64,000 nt of DNA, from positions 1 to 64,000 of the forward strand of contig NZ_BQHR01000007.1 of NCBI RefSeq assembly GCF_021601625.1. The letters run 5' to 3'. Position 1 is the first letter of the stretch, and each line of letters starts with the position of its first letter. The notes below the pieces were generated by a model. The model searched no databases. It had not been told where the DNA came from and saw nothing but the letters and a program-made list of their open reading frames with translations. The position numbers and the translations under genes are program-made. Below, piece by piece: positions 8,357 through 16,460 of this stretch. Source of the DNA: Pseudomonas paraglycinae. GTDB taxonomy: Bacteria; Pseudomonadota; Gammaproteobacteria; Pseudomonadales; Pseudomonadaceae.

Positions 8357-9519
8357 TCTTCAATTCCTTCACAAGACCTTCGATACTGGCGCGTTTCTGG
8401 CTCTGGCTGGGACGGTTACTGGGTAAAACCCTGTTGATCCTGCTGGTGATCGGCCTGATCGGCTGGGCCCTGACCAGCGCGTGGTTCGCCTGGCAGCACC
8501 GTGGCCCGGTGTCGGCGCTGGAGCAGATTCCAGATGGCGAAGCCGCCATGACCCAGGACGTGATTCAGACCGCCGTGCGCATCGTCGATCAGCACCGCGA
8601 AAGCACCCGCTACCTGCGCGATGCACATGCCAAGGCTCATGGCTGCGTGAAGGCCGATGTGCAGGTGTTGCCGGATCTGGCTCAGGAATTGCGCCAAGGC
8701 GTTTTCAGCGAACCGGGCAAGCTGTGGAAAGCGACGATGCGCCTGTCCAACGGCAACGCCTATCCGCAATTCGACAGCATCCGCGATGCCCGGGGCATGG
8801 CGCTCAAATTGCTCGATGTGCCGGGCAAGCAGTTGCTGGGGGACCGTCAGGGGCTGCACGAGCAGGATTTCGTGATGTTCAGTCACCCGAACTTCTTTGT
8901 CAGCGATGTCGCCGAGTATCGTCAGAATGTGGCGGCGCAGGCTGACGGCAAGAAGGTCATGGCGTTTTTTCCGGGGTGGGATCCGCGCAGCTGGCAGATC
9001 CGGCATTTGTTCATTGCATTGGCAACCCTATCGCCACCGCCGGAAAGCCCGACCCGCACGACCTATTTCTCGGTATCGCCCTACAAGTTCGGCGAGGCCA
9101 ATGCCAAGTTCCGGGTGATGCCGGATCCGGAGCGCTGCCCCGCTTATACCTTGCCGAAACAGAACCAGGATCTGCCGAACTTCCTGCGCAATGCGCTGAA
9201 TCAACAACTGTCCACCGACCGGATTCCGGCGTGTTTCGTGTTGCAAATTCAGCGGCAGGACGCGAACAAGTACATGCCGATCGAAGACACCAGCATCGAA
9301 TGGCGCGAGCAGGACAGCCCATTCCAGACAGTGGCGCGGATCACCCTGCCCCCGCAGGACTTCGACACCCCGGCGCTGAACCTGCAATGCGACAACCTTT
9401 CCTTCAACCCTTGGTTCGGCATCGACGCTCATCGCCCGATTGGCGGGATCAACCGCCTGCGCAAGGCGGTGTATGAAGCGGTCAGCGATTACCGCCACAG
9501 CCGCAACTCGGCGCAATAG
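8353..9519 (+). CDS. Membrane-anchored catalase-family protein
   Basis: 388 aa. A transmembrane helix spans residues about 22-46, so the haem domain probably faces the periplasm. His92 lies in RDAHAKAHGCVKADVQV, which matches the distal-histidine region of catalases (HAKG-type). The chain continues with WKATMRLSNG and DARGMALKLLDVPG, and with RTTYFSVSPYKFGEANAKF. The C-terminal FNPWFGIDAHRPIGGINRLR is the form seen in the short, y4iL/SrpA-like catalase-related subgroup rather than in true catalases. Whether it dismutates peroxide or acts as a peroxidase is unknown. It is translated with the preceding di-haem cytochrome and followed by a terminator. Confidence 0.85.
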   Translation: MIFNSFTRPSILARFWLWLGRLLGKTLLILLVIGLIGWALTSAWFAWQHRGPVSALEQIPDGEAAMTQDVIQTAVRIVDQHRESTRYLRDAHAKAHGCVKADVQVLPDLAQELRQGVFSEPGKLWKATMRLSNGNAYPQFDSIRDARGMALKLLDVPGKQLLGDRQGLHEQDFVMFSHPNFFVSDVAEYRQNVAAQADGKKVMAFFPGWDPRSWQIRHLFIALATLSPPPESPTRTTYFSVSPYKFGEANAKFRVMPDPERCPAYTLPKQNQDLPNFLRNALNQQLSTDRIPACFVLQIQRQDANKYMPIEDTSIEWREQDSPFQTVARITLPPQDFDTPALNLQCDNLSFNPWFGIDAHRPIGGINRLRKAVYEAVSDYRHSRNSAQ

Positions 9520-9532
9520 CAGCGCCAGAAAC

Positions 9533-9563
9533 GAAAAAAGCGACCTTCAAAGGTCGCTTTCTC
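9533..9563 (+). terminator. Terminator of the cytochrome/catalase operon
   Basis: AGCGACC-TTCAAA-GGTCGCT followed by TTCTC, 20 bp after the catalase-family stop. Confidence 0.8.
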
Positions 9564-9596
9564 ATGTTCAGGCCGGCAAAAGCCAAATCCCGGACA

Positions 9597-9624
9597 GCAA
9601 AAAGCCCGCGCTAGGCGGGCTTTC
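9597..9624 (-). terminator. Terminator of the distal tRNA unit
   Basis: On the minus strand AAAGCCCGC pairs with GCGGGCTTT and is followed by TTTGC, 40 bp downstream of the last tRNA-Asp. Confidence 0.85.
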
Positions 9625-9663
9625 TGTGGTGATCTGGCGTTCAGTGTTCCAGATTACCGAATA

Positions 9664-9740
9664 TGGCGCAGCGGACGGGACTCGAACCCGCGACCCCCGG
9701 CGTGACAGGCCGGTATTCTAACCGACTGAACTACCGCTGC
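9664..9740 (-). tRNA. tRNA-Asp (GTC), copy 2
   Basis: 77 nt including an encoded CCA. The acceptor stem is GCAGCGG/CCGCTGC. The D-loop region is TAGTTCAGTCGGTTAGAAT, the anticodon loop CCTGTCACG reads GTC, and the T arm is GGGTTCGAGTCCC. It is 361 bp from an identical copy. Confidence 0.97.
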
Positions 9741-9759
9741 GCGAAACGCTTGAAACGAA

Positions 9760-9835
9760 TGGTGGGTGATGACGGGATCGAACCGCCGACATTCTGCTTG
9801 TAAGGCAGACGCTCTCCCAGCTGAGCTAATCACCC
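9760..9835 (-). tRNA. tRNA-Val (TAC), copy 2
   Basis: 76 nt with encoded CCA. The acceptor is GGGTGAT/ATCACCC, the anticodon loop is CTTACAA (TAC), and the T arm is GGTTCGATCCC. It is followed 19 bp later by tRNA-Asp in the same transcript. Confidence 0.97.
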
Positions 9836-9956
9836 TTCGCTTCGTTACGGGGCGCATTATGCCACAGATTTTCGTAATGTGTTGATTTAATTGAAGTTTT
9901 TTTCAAATAAATCCGAAAACCGTGAAACGACACATCCCGCATGTACAACTCGAGGC

Positions 9957-9986
9957 AGAAAAAAACCCGCCTTGGCGGGTTTTTCC
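9957..9986 (-). terminator. Terminator between the two tRNA units
   Basis: AAAAACCCGCC-TTG-GCGGGTTTTT, a symmetric hairpin with T tracts in both directions, 40 bp after the proximal tRNA-Asp. It suggests that each Val-Asp pair can end separately. Confidence 0.85.
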
Positions 9987-10024
9987 GTGGTGACCTGGCG
10001 TTCAGTGTTCCAGGTTACCGAATA

Positions 10025-10101
10025 TGGCGCAGCGGACGGGACTCGAACCCGCGACCCCCGGCGTGACAGGCCGGTATTCTAACCGACTGAACTACCGCTG
10101 C
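10025..10101 (-). tRNA. tRNA-Asp (GTC), copy 1
   Basis: Same sequence as the tRNA-Asp at 9664-9740 (77 nt, GTC anticodon, CCA encoded). It lies in the promoter-proximal Val-Asp unit. Confidence 0.97.
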
Positions 10102-10120
10102 GCTAAACACTTGAAACGAA

Positions 10121-10196
10121 TGGTGGGTGATGACGGGATCGAACCGCCGACATTCTGCTTGTAAGGCAGACGCTCTCCCAGCTGAGCTAATCACCC
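10121..10196 (-). tRNA. tRNA-Val (TAC), copy 1
   Basis: Same sequence as the tRNA-Val at 9760-9835 (76 nt, TAC anticodon, CCA encoded). It is the first tRNA of the cluster. The AT-rich stretch at 10240-10265 upstream on the minus strand probably holds the promoter. Confidence 0.97.
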
Positions 10197-10355
10197 TTCG
10201 CTTCGGTGTGGCGCGCATTCTACGGAGCGACCCAACCTCTGGCAAGCACTTTTTTAAATAATTTTCTCAGCCCTTCCAAAGGCTTAGAGAAGGGTTGGCC
10301 TATGACCCGGCGAAGACAATAATGCCCCCCTTTGTATAAAGGAGAGACTCACCCC

Positions 10356-11276
10356 ATGTGGTTCAAAAACCTGCTTATCTATCGCCTGACCCAAGACCTG
10401 CCTGTCGATGCCGAGGCGCTGGAAACTGCACTGGCCACCAAACTGGCGCGTCCATGTGCAAGCCAGGAGTTGACCACCTACGGTTTCGTCGCGCCGTTCG
10501 GCAAGGGCGAAGATGCTCCACTGGTGCACGTCAGCGGTGACTTCCTGCTGATCTCCGCCCGTAAAGAAGAACGCATCCTGCCCGGCAGCGTCGTGCGTGA
10601 CGCGGTCAAGGAAAAGGTCGAAGAGATCGAAGCCGAGCAGATGCGCAAGGTCTATAAGAAGGAGCGCGATCAGATCAAGGATGAAATCATCCAGGCCTTC
10701 CTGCCGCGCGCCTTTATCCGCCGCTCGTCGACCTTCGCCGCCATCGCGCCGAAACAGGGTCTGATCCTGGTCAACTCGGCCAGCCCGAAACGCGCCGAAG
10801 ACCTGCTCTCCACCCTGCGTGAAGTGATCGGCACCCTGCCGGTTCGCCCGCTGACCGTGAAAACCGCGCCGACCGCCGTGATGACCGAATGGGTCACCAC
10901 CCAGCAAGCCGCCCCGGACTTCTTCGTGCTGGACGAGTGCGAACTGCGCGACCCCCACGAAGACGGCGGCATCGTGCGTTGCAAGCGTCAGGACCTGACC
11001 AGCGAAGAAATCCAGCTGCACCTGAGCACCGGCAAGGTGGTGACTCAACTGTCGTTGGCCTGGCAGGACAAACTGTCGTTCATGCTCGACGACAAGATGA
11101 CCGTCAAGCGCCTGAAGTTCGAAGATTTGTTGCAGGATCAGGCGGAACAGGACGGCGGCGACGAAGCCCTCGGCCAACTGGACGCCAGCTTCACCCTGAT
11201 GATGCTGACGTTCGGCGACTTCCTGCCGGCGCTGGTTGAAGCACTGGGCGGCGAAGAGACTCCGCAGGGGATCTAA
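10356..11276 (+). CDS. rdgC: Recombination-associated protein RdgC
   Basis: 306 aa from ATG 10356 ([11 protein letters not shown], the invariant family start), with AGGAGAG upstream. Full length for the family (about 303-306 aa). RdgC forms a ring-shaped dimer that binds double-stranded DNA without sequence preference, limits RecA filament activity and helps replication-fork restart in cells lacking restart helicases. Conserved blocks visible are [33 protein letters not shown], the charged helix [20 protein letters not shown] (central hinge) and [25 protein letters not shown] near the C-terminus. It is a single gene with its own hairpin terminator. Confidence 0.97.
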   Translation: MWFKNLLIYRLTQDLPVDAEALETALATKLARPCASQELTTYGFVAPFGKGEDAPLVHVSGDFLLISARKEERILPGSVVRDAVKEKVEEIEAEQMRKVYKKERDQIKDEIIQAFLPRAFIRRSSTFAAIAPKQGLILVNSASPKRAEDLLSTLREVIGTLPVRPLTVKTAPTAVMTEWVTTQQAAPDFFVLDECELRDPHEDGGIVRCKRQDLTSEEIQLHLSTGKVVTQLSLAWQDKLSFMLDDKMTVKRLKFEDLLQDQAEQDGGDEALGQLDASFTLMMLTFGDFLPALVEALGGEETPQGI

Positions 11277-11305
11277 GCCTCTGCGCAGTCTTTGGGTTAT
11301 CTTCA

Positions 11306-11331
11306 AACGCCACCGCTTCGGTGGCGTTTTC
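11306..11331 (+). terminator. rdgC terminator
   Basis: AACGCCACC-GCTTC-GGTGGCGTT followed by TT, 30 bp after the rdgC stop. Confidence 0.85.
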
Positions 11332-11350
11332 ACATAATAAGGAACAGGCC

Positions 11351-12316
11351 ATGCGCGCACTGGCTGCACTGAGTCGTTTTGTCGGCAACACCTTCGCTTA
11401 CTGGGTTCTGATTTTCGCGATGATCGCGTTCCTGCAACCGGCCTGGTTCCTCGGCCTCAAAGGCGCGATCGTGCCGTTGCTCGGGCTGGTGATGTTCGGC
11501 ATGGGCCTGACCCTCAAACTCGACGACTTCGCCGCCGTCGCCCGCCATCCGTGGCGTGTGGCGCTGGGCGTGGTCGCGCATTTCGTGATCATGCCGGGGA
11601 TGGCATGGCTGCTGTGCCAGATCTTTCATCTGCCGCCGGAAATCGCCGTCGGCGTGATTCTGGTCGGTTGCTGCCCAAGCGGCACCTCATCGAACGTCAT
11701 GACCTGGCTGGCCCGTGGCGACCTTGCGCTGTCGGTGGCCATCGCCGCCGTCACCACCCTCCTCGCCCCGCTGCTGACCCCGGCGCTGATCTGGCTGCTG
11801 GCCTCGGCCTGGTTGCCGGTTTCGTTCATGGAGTTGTTCTGGTCGATCCTGCAAGTGGTGCTGCTACCAATTGTCCTCGGCGTGGTCGCGCAACGCGTGC
11901 TCGGTGACAAGGTCCGCCACGCGGTGGAAGTGCTGCCGCTGGTGTCGGTGGTCAGCATCGTGATCATCGTTGCCGCCGTGGTTGCTGCCAGTCAGGCGAA
12001 GATCGCCGAATCCGGCCTGCTGATCATGGCCGTGGTGATGCTGCACAACAGTTTCGGTTATCTGCTGGGTTATTTCACCGGGCGCCTGTTCGGCCTGCCG
12101 CTGCCGCAGCGCAAGTCCCTGGCGCTGGAAGTCGGCATGCAGAACTCGGGGTTGGGGGCTGCGCTGGCCAGTGCACACTTCTCGCCGCTGGCGGCGGTGC
12201 CGAGCGCGCTGTTCAGTGTGTGGCACAACATTTCCGGGGCGCTGCTTTCGACGTACTTCCGACGGATGAGCGAAAAACAAGACCGTGAGACTCTGGCGCA
12301 ACAGGCGGCCGACTGA
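11351..12316 (+). CDS. Bile acid:sodium symporter (BASS) family transporter
   Basis: 321 aa from ATG 11351 (AAGGAACAGG upstream). It has about ten hydrophobic segments. The family signature [19 protein letters not shown] lies near residues 113-131, and [13 protein letters not shown] plus [15 protein letters not shown] in the second half mark the crossed-helix substrate/sodium site. Members import organic anions with sodium. Bacterial relatives include PanS (ketopantoate) and YocS, so the substrate cannot be fixed here. It is an inner-membrane protein. It follows the rdgC terminator and has no evident operon partner. Confidence 0.9.
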   Translation: MRALAALSRFVGNTFAYWVLIFAMIAFLQPAWFLGLKGAIVPLLGLVMFGMGLTLKLDDFAAVARHPWRVALGVVAHFVIMPGMAWLLCQIFHLPPEIAVGVILVGCCPSGTSSNVMTWLARGDLALSVAIAAVTTLLAPLLTPALIWLLASAWLPVSFMELFWSILQVVLLPIVLGVVAQRVLGDKVRHAVEVLPLVSVVSIVIIVAAVVAASQAKIAESGLLIMAVVMLHNSFGYLLGYFTGRLFGLPLPQRKSLALEVGMQNSGLGAALASAHFSPLAAVPSALFSVWHNISGALLSTYFRRMSEKQDRETLAQQAAD

Positions 12317-12361
12317 TCCCGGATCAAGGCGCGGCGCACAATTTTCGGTAGTATGTGCGCC

Positions 12362-12416
12362 ACGCGGGGACGACCCTGCGGCTCAATCGAGTTTTCAATC
12401 TGGGGACGGCCCCGTC
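12362..12416 (+). promoter_or_regulatory. Guanidine-II (mini-ykkC) riboswitch
   Basis: Two short hairpins lie in tandem just before sugE. The first is CGCGGGG-ACGA-CCCTGCG (12363-12380) and the second is GGGG-ACGG-CCCC (12402-12413). Paired stems with ACGR loops spaced by about 20 nt are the defining feature of mini-ykkC, a guanidinium sensor commonly found upstream of small multidrug-resistance genes. The ribosome site GGAGG (12424-12428) follows within 15 nt, consistent with translational control in which guanidinium binding frees the site. Confidence 0.88.
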
Positions 12417-12434
12417 AATCGATGGAGGTTTTTC

Positions 12435-12749
12435 ATGTCCTGGATCATTCTGTTTTTCGCCGGCCTGTTCGAAGTCGGCTGGGCCGTCGGCCTGAAATAC
12501 ACCGACGGTTTCACCCGTCCGCTTCCGACCGTTCTCACCGTTGCCGCCATGGCAGTCAGCCTTGGCCTGCTGGGTCTGGCAATGAAGGAATTGCCACTGG
12601 GCACGGCCTATGCGATCTGGACTGGCGTCGGTGCCGTGGGCACGGTGATTGCCGGGATCATTCTGTTTGGCGAATCGATGGCGTTGATTCGCCTGGCCAG
12701 CGTGGCGTTGATCGTCACCGGGTTGATCGGGCTCAAGGTCAGCGCCTGA
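12435..12749 (+). CDS. sugE: Guanidinium exporter Gdx (SugE), SMR family
   Basis: 104 aa with four transmembrane helices, the normal size for small multidrug-resistance proteins. Glu13 in [16 protein letters not shown] is the essential proton/substrate-binding acid. [15 protein letters not shown] near residues 56-70 is the SugE/Gdx version of the helix-3 motif. These antiporters act as dual-topology dimers and export guanidinium in exchange for protons. A guanidine-II riboswitch directly upstream supports a guanidinium role over a general quaternary-ammonium role. ATG 12435 has GGAGG six bases before it. A REP pair follows the gene. Confidence 0.93.
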   Translation: MSWIILFFAGLFEVGWAVGLKYTDGFTRPLPTVLTVAAMAVSLGLLGLAMKELPLGTAYAIWTGVGAVGTVIAGIILFGESMALIRLASVALIVTGLIGLKVSA

Positions 12750-12760
12750 TTCACTGCCGC

Positions 12761-12834
12761 TATCGCGAGCAGGCTCGCTCCCACAGTAGTTCTGCATTTA
12801 CAGTTCCAATGTGGGAGCGAGCCCGCTCGCGATA
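12761..12834. repeat. REP doublet (REPIN) between sugE and the acyltransferase gene
   Basis: Two 25-nt arms (12761-12785 and 12810-12834) are inverted copies with a single mismatch, and each contains GAGC(A/G)GGCTCGCTC-type cores. They lie between convergent genes. This is the typical form and location of fluorescens-group REP pairs. Confidence 0.9.
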
Positions 12835-12853
12835 AGGCCCGCACAATCAACAG

Positions 12854-14728
12854 CTACCTGACTGTCCCGCGCAATTCCCCGACCAACGCCTGCAACTCCG
12901 CTGGCTGCGCTGCTTCAACAGCAACCGGCGAACCCGCCACCAGCGTCACCCGCGACCACAAGCGCCGGAACACTCCCTTGTTCGGATCGCGGCTGAAGAA
13001 ACTTCCCCACAACCCCTGCAACGCCAGCGGAATCACCGGCACCGGTGTCTCTTCGAGAATCCGCGTCAGCCCGCCCTTGAACTCGTTGATCTCGCCATCA
13101 GCGGTCAACTTGCCTTCCGGGAAGATGCACACCAGCTCACCGTCCTTCAGATACTGGGCAATCCGGGTGAAGGCTTTTTCGTAGATCTGGATGTCTTCCT
13201 GACGTCCGGCGATAGGAATCGTCCCCGCCGTGCGGAAGATAAAGTTCAGCACCGGCAGGTTGTAGATCTTGTAGTACATGACAAAACGAATCGGCCGACG
13301 CACCGCGCCGCCAATCAGCAAGGCATCGACGAACGACACGTGGTTGCACACCAGCAACGCAGCGCCCTCATCGGGAATCGCCTCAAGGTTGCGATGCTCG
13401 ACGCGGTACATCGAATGGCTGAGCAACCAGATCATGAAACGCATGCTGAACTCGGGGACGATCTTGAAGATGTAGGCGTTGACGCCGATGTTGAGCAGCG
13501 ACACCACCAGAAACAGCTGCGGAATCGACAGCTTGACCACGCTCAACAACACGATGGTGACAATCGCCGAGATCACCATGAACAGCGCGTTGAGAATGTT
13601 GTTGGCCGCAATTACCCGCGCCCGCTCGTTCTCGGCAGTGCGCGACTGGATCAACGCGTACAGCGGCACAATATAGAAACCGCCGAAGATCCCGAGGCCC
13701 AGCACATCGATCAACACCGCCCAGGCATGGCCGAAACTCAGCACTTCGGTCCAGCTATGGCCAACAGCGCTTTCTGGAATTCCACCGGAATGCCACCACA
13801 GCAACAGCCCGAAAACCGTCAGGCCGAACGAGCCAAACGGCACCAGGCCGATCTCGACTTTGCGTCCGGATAGCTTCTCGCACAGCATCGAACCCAGTGC
13901 GATGCCGACCGAAAACACGGTAAGGATCAGGGTGACCACGGTTTCGTCGCCGTGCATCCATTCCTTGGCGTAGGCCGGGATCTGCGTCAGATAAATCGCC
14001 CCGACGAACCAGAACCACGAGTTGCCAACGATCGAGCGCGACACAGCAGGTGTCTGCCCCAGGCCGAGTTTCAGGGTCGCCCAGGACTGACTGAAGATGT
14101 TCCAGTTAAGGCGCATTTCCGGGGTCGCCGCCGCGGCGCGGGGAATGCTGCGACTGGCCAGATAACCCAGCACGGCGATGCCGACAATCGCGGCGGACAC
14201 CACCGGCGCGTAATTGGCCGACGACATCATCACCCCGGCACCGATGGTCCCGGCCAGGATCGCCAGAAACGTGCCCATCTCCACCAGCCCGTTGCCGCCG
14301 ACCAGTTCATCGTCGCGCAAAGCCTGCGGCAGGATCGAATACTTCACCGGCCCGAACAGCGCCGAGTGCGTGCCCATGGCGAACAGCGCCACCAGCATCA
14401 GCGACAGGTGATCGAACAGGAAGCCGACGGATCCCACGGCCATGATGGCGATTTCTGCGAGCTTGATCAGACGGATCAACGCGTCCTTGGCGAATTTTTC
14501 CCCAAACTGTCCGGCCAGCGCCGAAAACAGGAAGAACGGCAGAATAAACAGCAGCGCGCACAGGTTGACCCAGATGGAGCGGTCACCTTCGATGGTCAGC
14601 CGATAGAGAATGGCGAGGATCAGCGACTGCTTGAACACGTTATCGTTGAACGCGCCCAGCGACTGGGTAATGAAGAACGGCAGGAAGCGCCGGGTGCGCA
14701 GCAGGTTGAACTGTGAGGGGTGACTCAT
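12854..14728 (-). CDS. MFS transporter fused to PlsC-type acyltransferase
   Basis: 624 aa. Residues 1 to about 410 are a 12-helix major-facilitator domain like LplT, the lysophospholipid flippase (FLPFFITQSLGAFNDNVFKQS at the start, then GPVKYSILPQ). Residues about 430-620 are a 1-acylglycerol-3-phosphate acyltransferase domain with the catalytic NHVSFVD near residue 460, a GTIPIAGR block and FPEGKLTADGE. In enterobacterial Aas the acyltransferase is joined to an AMP-binding acyl-ACP ligase and LplT is separate. Here the transporter is fused to the acyltransferase and the ligase part is missing. A role in reacylating lysophospholipids at the inner membrane is likely by homology. It stands alone, convergent with sugE. 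Confidence 0.88.
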   Translation of the reverse strand: MSHPSQFNLLRTRRFLPFFITQSLGAFNDNVFKQSLILAILYRLTIEGDRSIWVNLCALLFILPFFLFSALAGQFGEKFAKDALIRLIKLAEIAIMAVGSVGFLFDHLSLMLVALFAMGTHSALFGPVKYSILPQALRDDELVGGNGLVEMGTFLAILAGTIGAGVMMSSANYAPVVSAAIVGIAVLGYLASRSIPRAAAATPEMRLNWNIFSQSWATLKLGLGQTPAVSRSIVGNSWFWFVGAIYLTQIPAYAKEWMHGDETVVTLILTVFSVGIALGSMLCEKLSGRKVEIGLVPFGSFGLTVFGLLLWWHSGGIPESAVGHSWTEVLSFGHAWAVLIDVLGLGIFGGFYIVPLYALIQSRTAENERARVIAANNILNALFMVISAIVTIVLLSVVKLSIPQLFLVVSLLNIGVNAYIFKIVPEFSMRFMIWLLSHSMYRVEHRNLEAIPDEGAALLVCNHVSFVDALLIGGAVRRPIRFVMYYKIYNLPVLNFIFRTAGTIPIAGRQEDIQIYEKAFTRIAQYLKDGELVCIFPEGKLTADGEINEFKGGLTRILEETPVPVIPLALQGLWGSFFSRDPNKGVFRRLWSRVTLVAGSPVAVEAAQPAELQALVGELRGTVR

Positions 14729-14838
14729 CTTCCGTGTGACCCTGTTGTTTTTGGAAAGAGAAGGTAGCGAGTGGCCTGGCTACGCTTATAAGAATCTCGA
14801 ACCGCGATCCAGGCCACACATTACCTAATCTTTGCAGG

Positions 14839-15993
14839 TTATTTCTTCAAACCTGCAATGCACGGTGAAACAAACAGCTCGCCGCGCCATGCACCTTGCA
14901 GCGTACGTTTACCGACGATCAGCCACATCACCGCCAGCAACGTCACCAGCACACAACCGACCACACTGAAGAACGTCAGGTGCAAGGTGCTGCCCAGTTT
15001 CAGGGTTGCCAGCGAATAGACGCCCAACGGGAAGGTGAAGCCCCACCAGCCAAGGTTGAACGGGATGCCGTCACGCAGATAACGCACGGTGATCAACAGC
15101 GCCATCAACATCCACCACAGACCGAAGCCCCACAGCGTGATCCCGGCGACAAGGCCCAGGCCCGAAGCCATTTCGCCGATGCCTGGCAGACCGTTGGCCG
15201 CGAAGATCGCCGGGGCATCGCCGCCCAGCAGCAACATGCCCAAGGCTCCGGTGCCGATCGGGCCGAGAGCCAGCCAGCTCGACGCCGCCATGTTTTCGTG
15301 GGGCAGTTTGTGCAAGGCCATGCGCAGCAAGAGGATGGTCAGAATGCTGAACGCCACCGGCAGAGAAAAGGCCCAGAGCACGTAACTGGTCACCAGCACC
15401 ACCAGTTGCGAGTGCGCATCGGCGAGATGCGGCGCCAGCAGTCCACCACTGGCCGCCGCCACTTCTGCCGCCACCACCGGCAGCAGCCAGACGGCGGTCA
15501 TCTGATCGATGCTGTGTTCCTGACGGGTAAACATCATGTAGGGGATCAGCACACCGCAGGCCAGCGACATCGCCACGTCCAGCCACCACAGTACTTCGAC
15601 GAGATGAATGACGCCCTCACCCCAGCGCGGCAGACCGAACAGCAGAAAACCGTTGATGATGGTCGCCAGCCCCATCGGAATGGTGCCGAAGAACATCGAA
15701 ACCGTGGAATGGCCGAAGATCCGCTGCGCCTCGTCGAAGAACAGAATCCAGCGGGCGGCGTAGGCAACGGTAAACAGCACGAACAAGAGAATGTTGAACA
15801 ACCACAGCCCTTCGGCCACGGCGTGCAGGCCGGGAATGGACACCGGCAATTGCGCCAGCGCCAACGCCAGCACACCGGTGCCCATAGTGGCGGCGAACCA
15901 GTTCGGGGTGAATTGGCGGATCACTTCAAGCGGGTGCTGAAGCTGGCTGAATGGCTTGATACCGGGTTTGACGCTGTTGGGGCAAATCATCAT
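14839..15993 (-). CDS. TDT-family (TehA/SLAC1-like) transporter
   Basis: 384 aa with about ten membrane helices. The N-terminal FTPNWFAATMGTGVLALAL and the later pattern of evenly spaced aromatic/glycine helices (WFAATMGTGV, FFGTIPMGLATI, LPVAFSILTILLLRM) place it in the tellurite-resistance/dicarboxylate (TDT) family, whose members conduct small anions such as malate, sulfite or chloride. The substrate is not deducible. Either ATG 15993 or ATG 15990 could be used; AGGAG lies three or six bases upstream respectively. It is 102 bp downstream of a cupin gene in the same direction, with an AT-rich gap that may hold a separate promoter. Confidence 0.85.
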   Translation of the reverse strand: MMICPNSVKPGIKPFSQLQHPLEVIRQFTPNWFAATMGTGVLALALAQLPVSIPGLHAVAEGLWLFNILLFVLFTVAYAARWILFFDEAQRIFGHSTVSMFFGTIPMGLATIINGFLLFGLPRWGEGVIHLVEVLWWLDVAMSLACGVLIPYMMFTRQEHSIDQMTAVWLLPVVAAEVAAASGGLLAPHLADAHSQLVVLVTSYVLWAFSLPVAFSILTILLLRMALHKLPHENMAASSWLALGPIGTGALGMLLLGGDAPAIFAANGLPGIGEMASGLGLVAGITLWGFGLWWMLMALLITVRYLRDGIPFNLGWWGFTFPLGVYSLATLKLGSTLHLTFFSVVGCVLVTLLAVMWLIVGKRTLQGAWRGELFVSPCIAGLKK

Positions 15994-16095
15994 GAACTCC
16001 TGTCCTCAGGTGAGGTTGAGATCATGGTAGAACCGAATCGAATATCTATATAACGGGTAATATCTCTAACTGTTATCTGTTTTGTAGATATGCAG

Positions 16096-16407
16096 TCAGA
16101 CACTGCCTTCGGTTTCGATCACCAGAATCCGCGCCGCGCCCTGCGGATGAGCGACGTGTTCTGTGCCGATGGACGCGAAGAAGATGTCGCCAACATCAAG
16201 CAAGGCCTGCTTCTCCTCACCTTCTTCGCGATAGTGCATGAGCACCTGACCATCGAGCACCACGAACACTTCTTCACCGTCATTGACGTGCCATTTGTAG
16301 GGCTGATCGGTCCAGTGCAGGCGCGTGGTGATGCCGTTCATGTTGGCGATGTCGAGCGCGCCCCAGGCGCGCTCGGCGGTGAAGGTCTTGCTGCGGATAA
16401 TCTTCAT
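16096..16407 (-). CDS. Small cupin-domain protein
   Basis: 103 aa from ATG 16407. It is a single cupin barrel. KWHVNDGEEVFVVLDGQVLMH contains the first cupin motif in a variant that retains one histidine and a glutamate, and GDIFFASIGTEHVAHP is the second motif with its histidine. Such small cupins bind a metal or ligand; many are regulators or isomerases. An ATG at 16476 would add 23 residues, but those have no cupin character and would overlap the upstream MFS gene. The start has only a weak GGA upstream. The function is unknown. Confidence 0.8.
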   Translation of the reverse strand: MKIIRSKTFTAERAWGALDIANMNGITTRLHWTDQPYKWHVNDGEEVFVVLDGQVLMHYREEGEEKQALLDVGDIFFASIGTEHVAHPQGAARILVIETEGSV

Positions 16408-16460
16408 GCGTCGATCCGTGAGAAGAATGGGCTGGCCAAGGCTAACCGAATCTGACGGGC

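Noticed and set aside
9654-10245. Short ORFs of about 60-76 aa across the tRNA cluster
   Set aside because: They translate tRNA sequence and the repeated spacers on either strand. The identical protein tails simply reflect the duplicated tRNA units.
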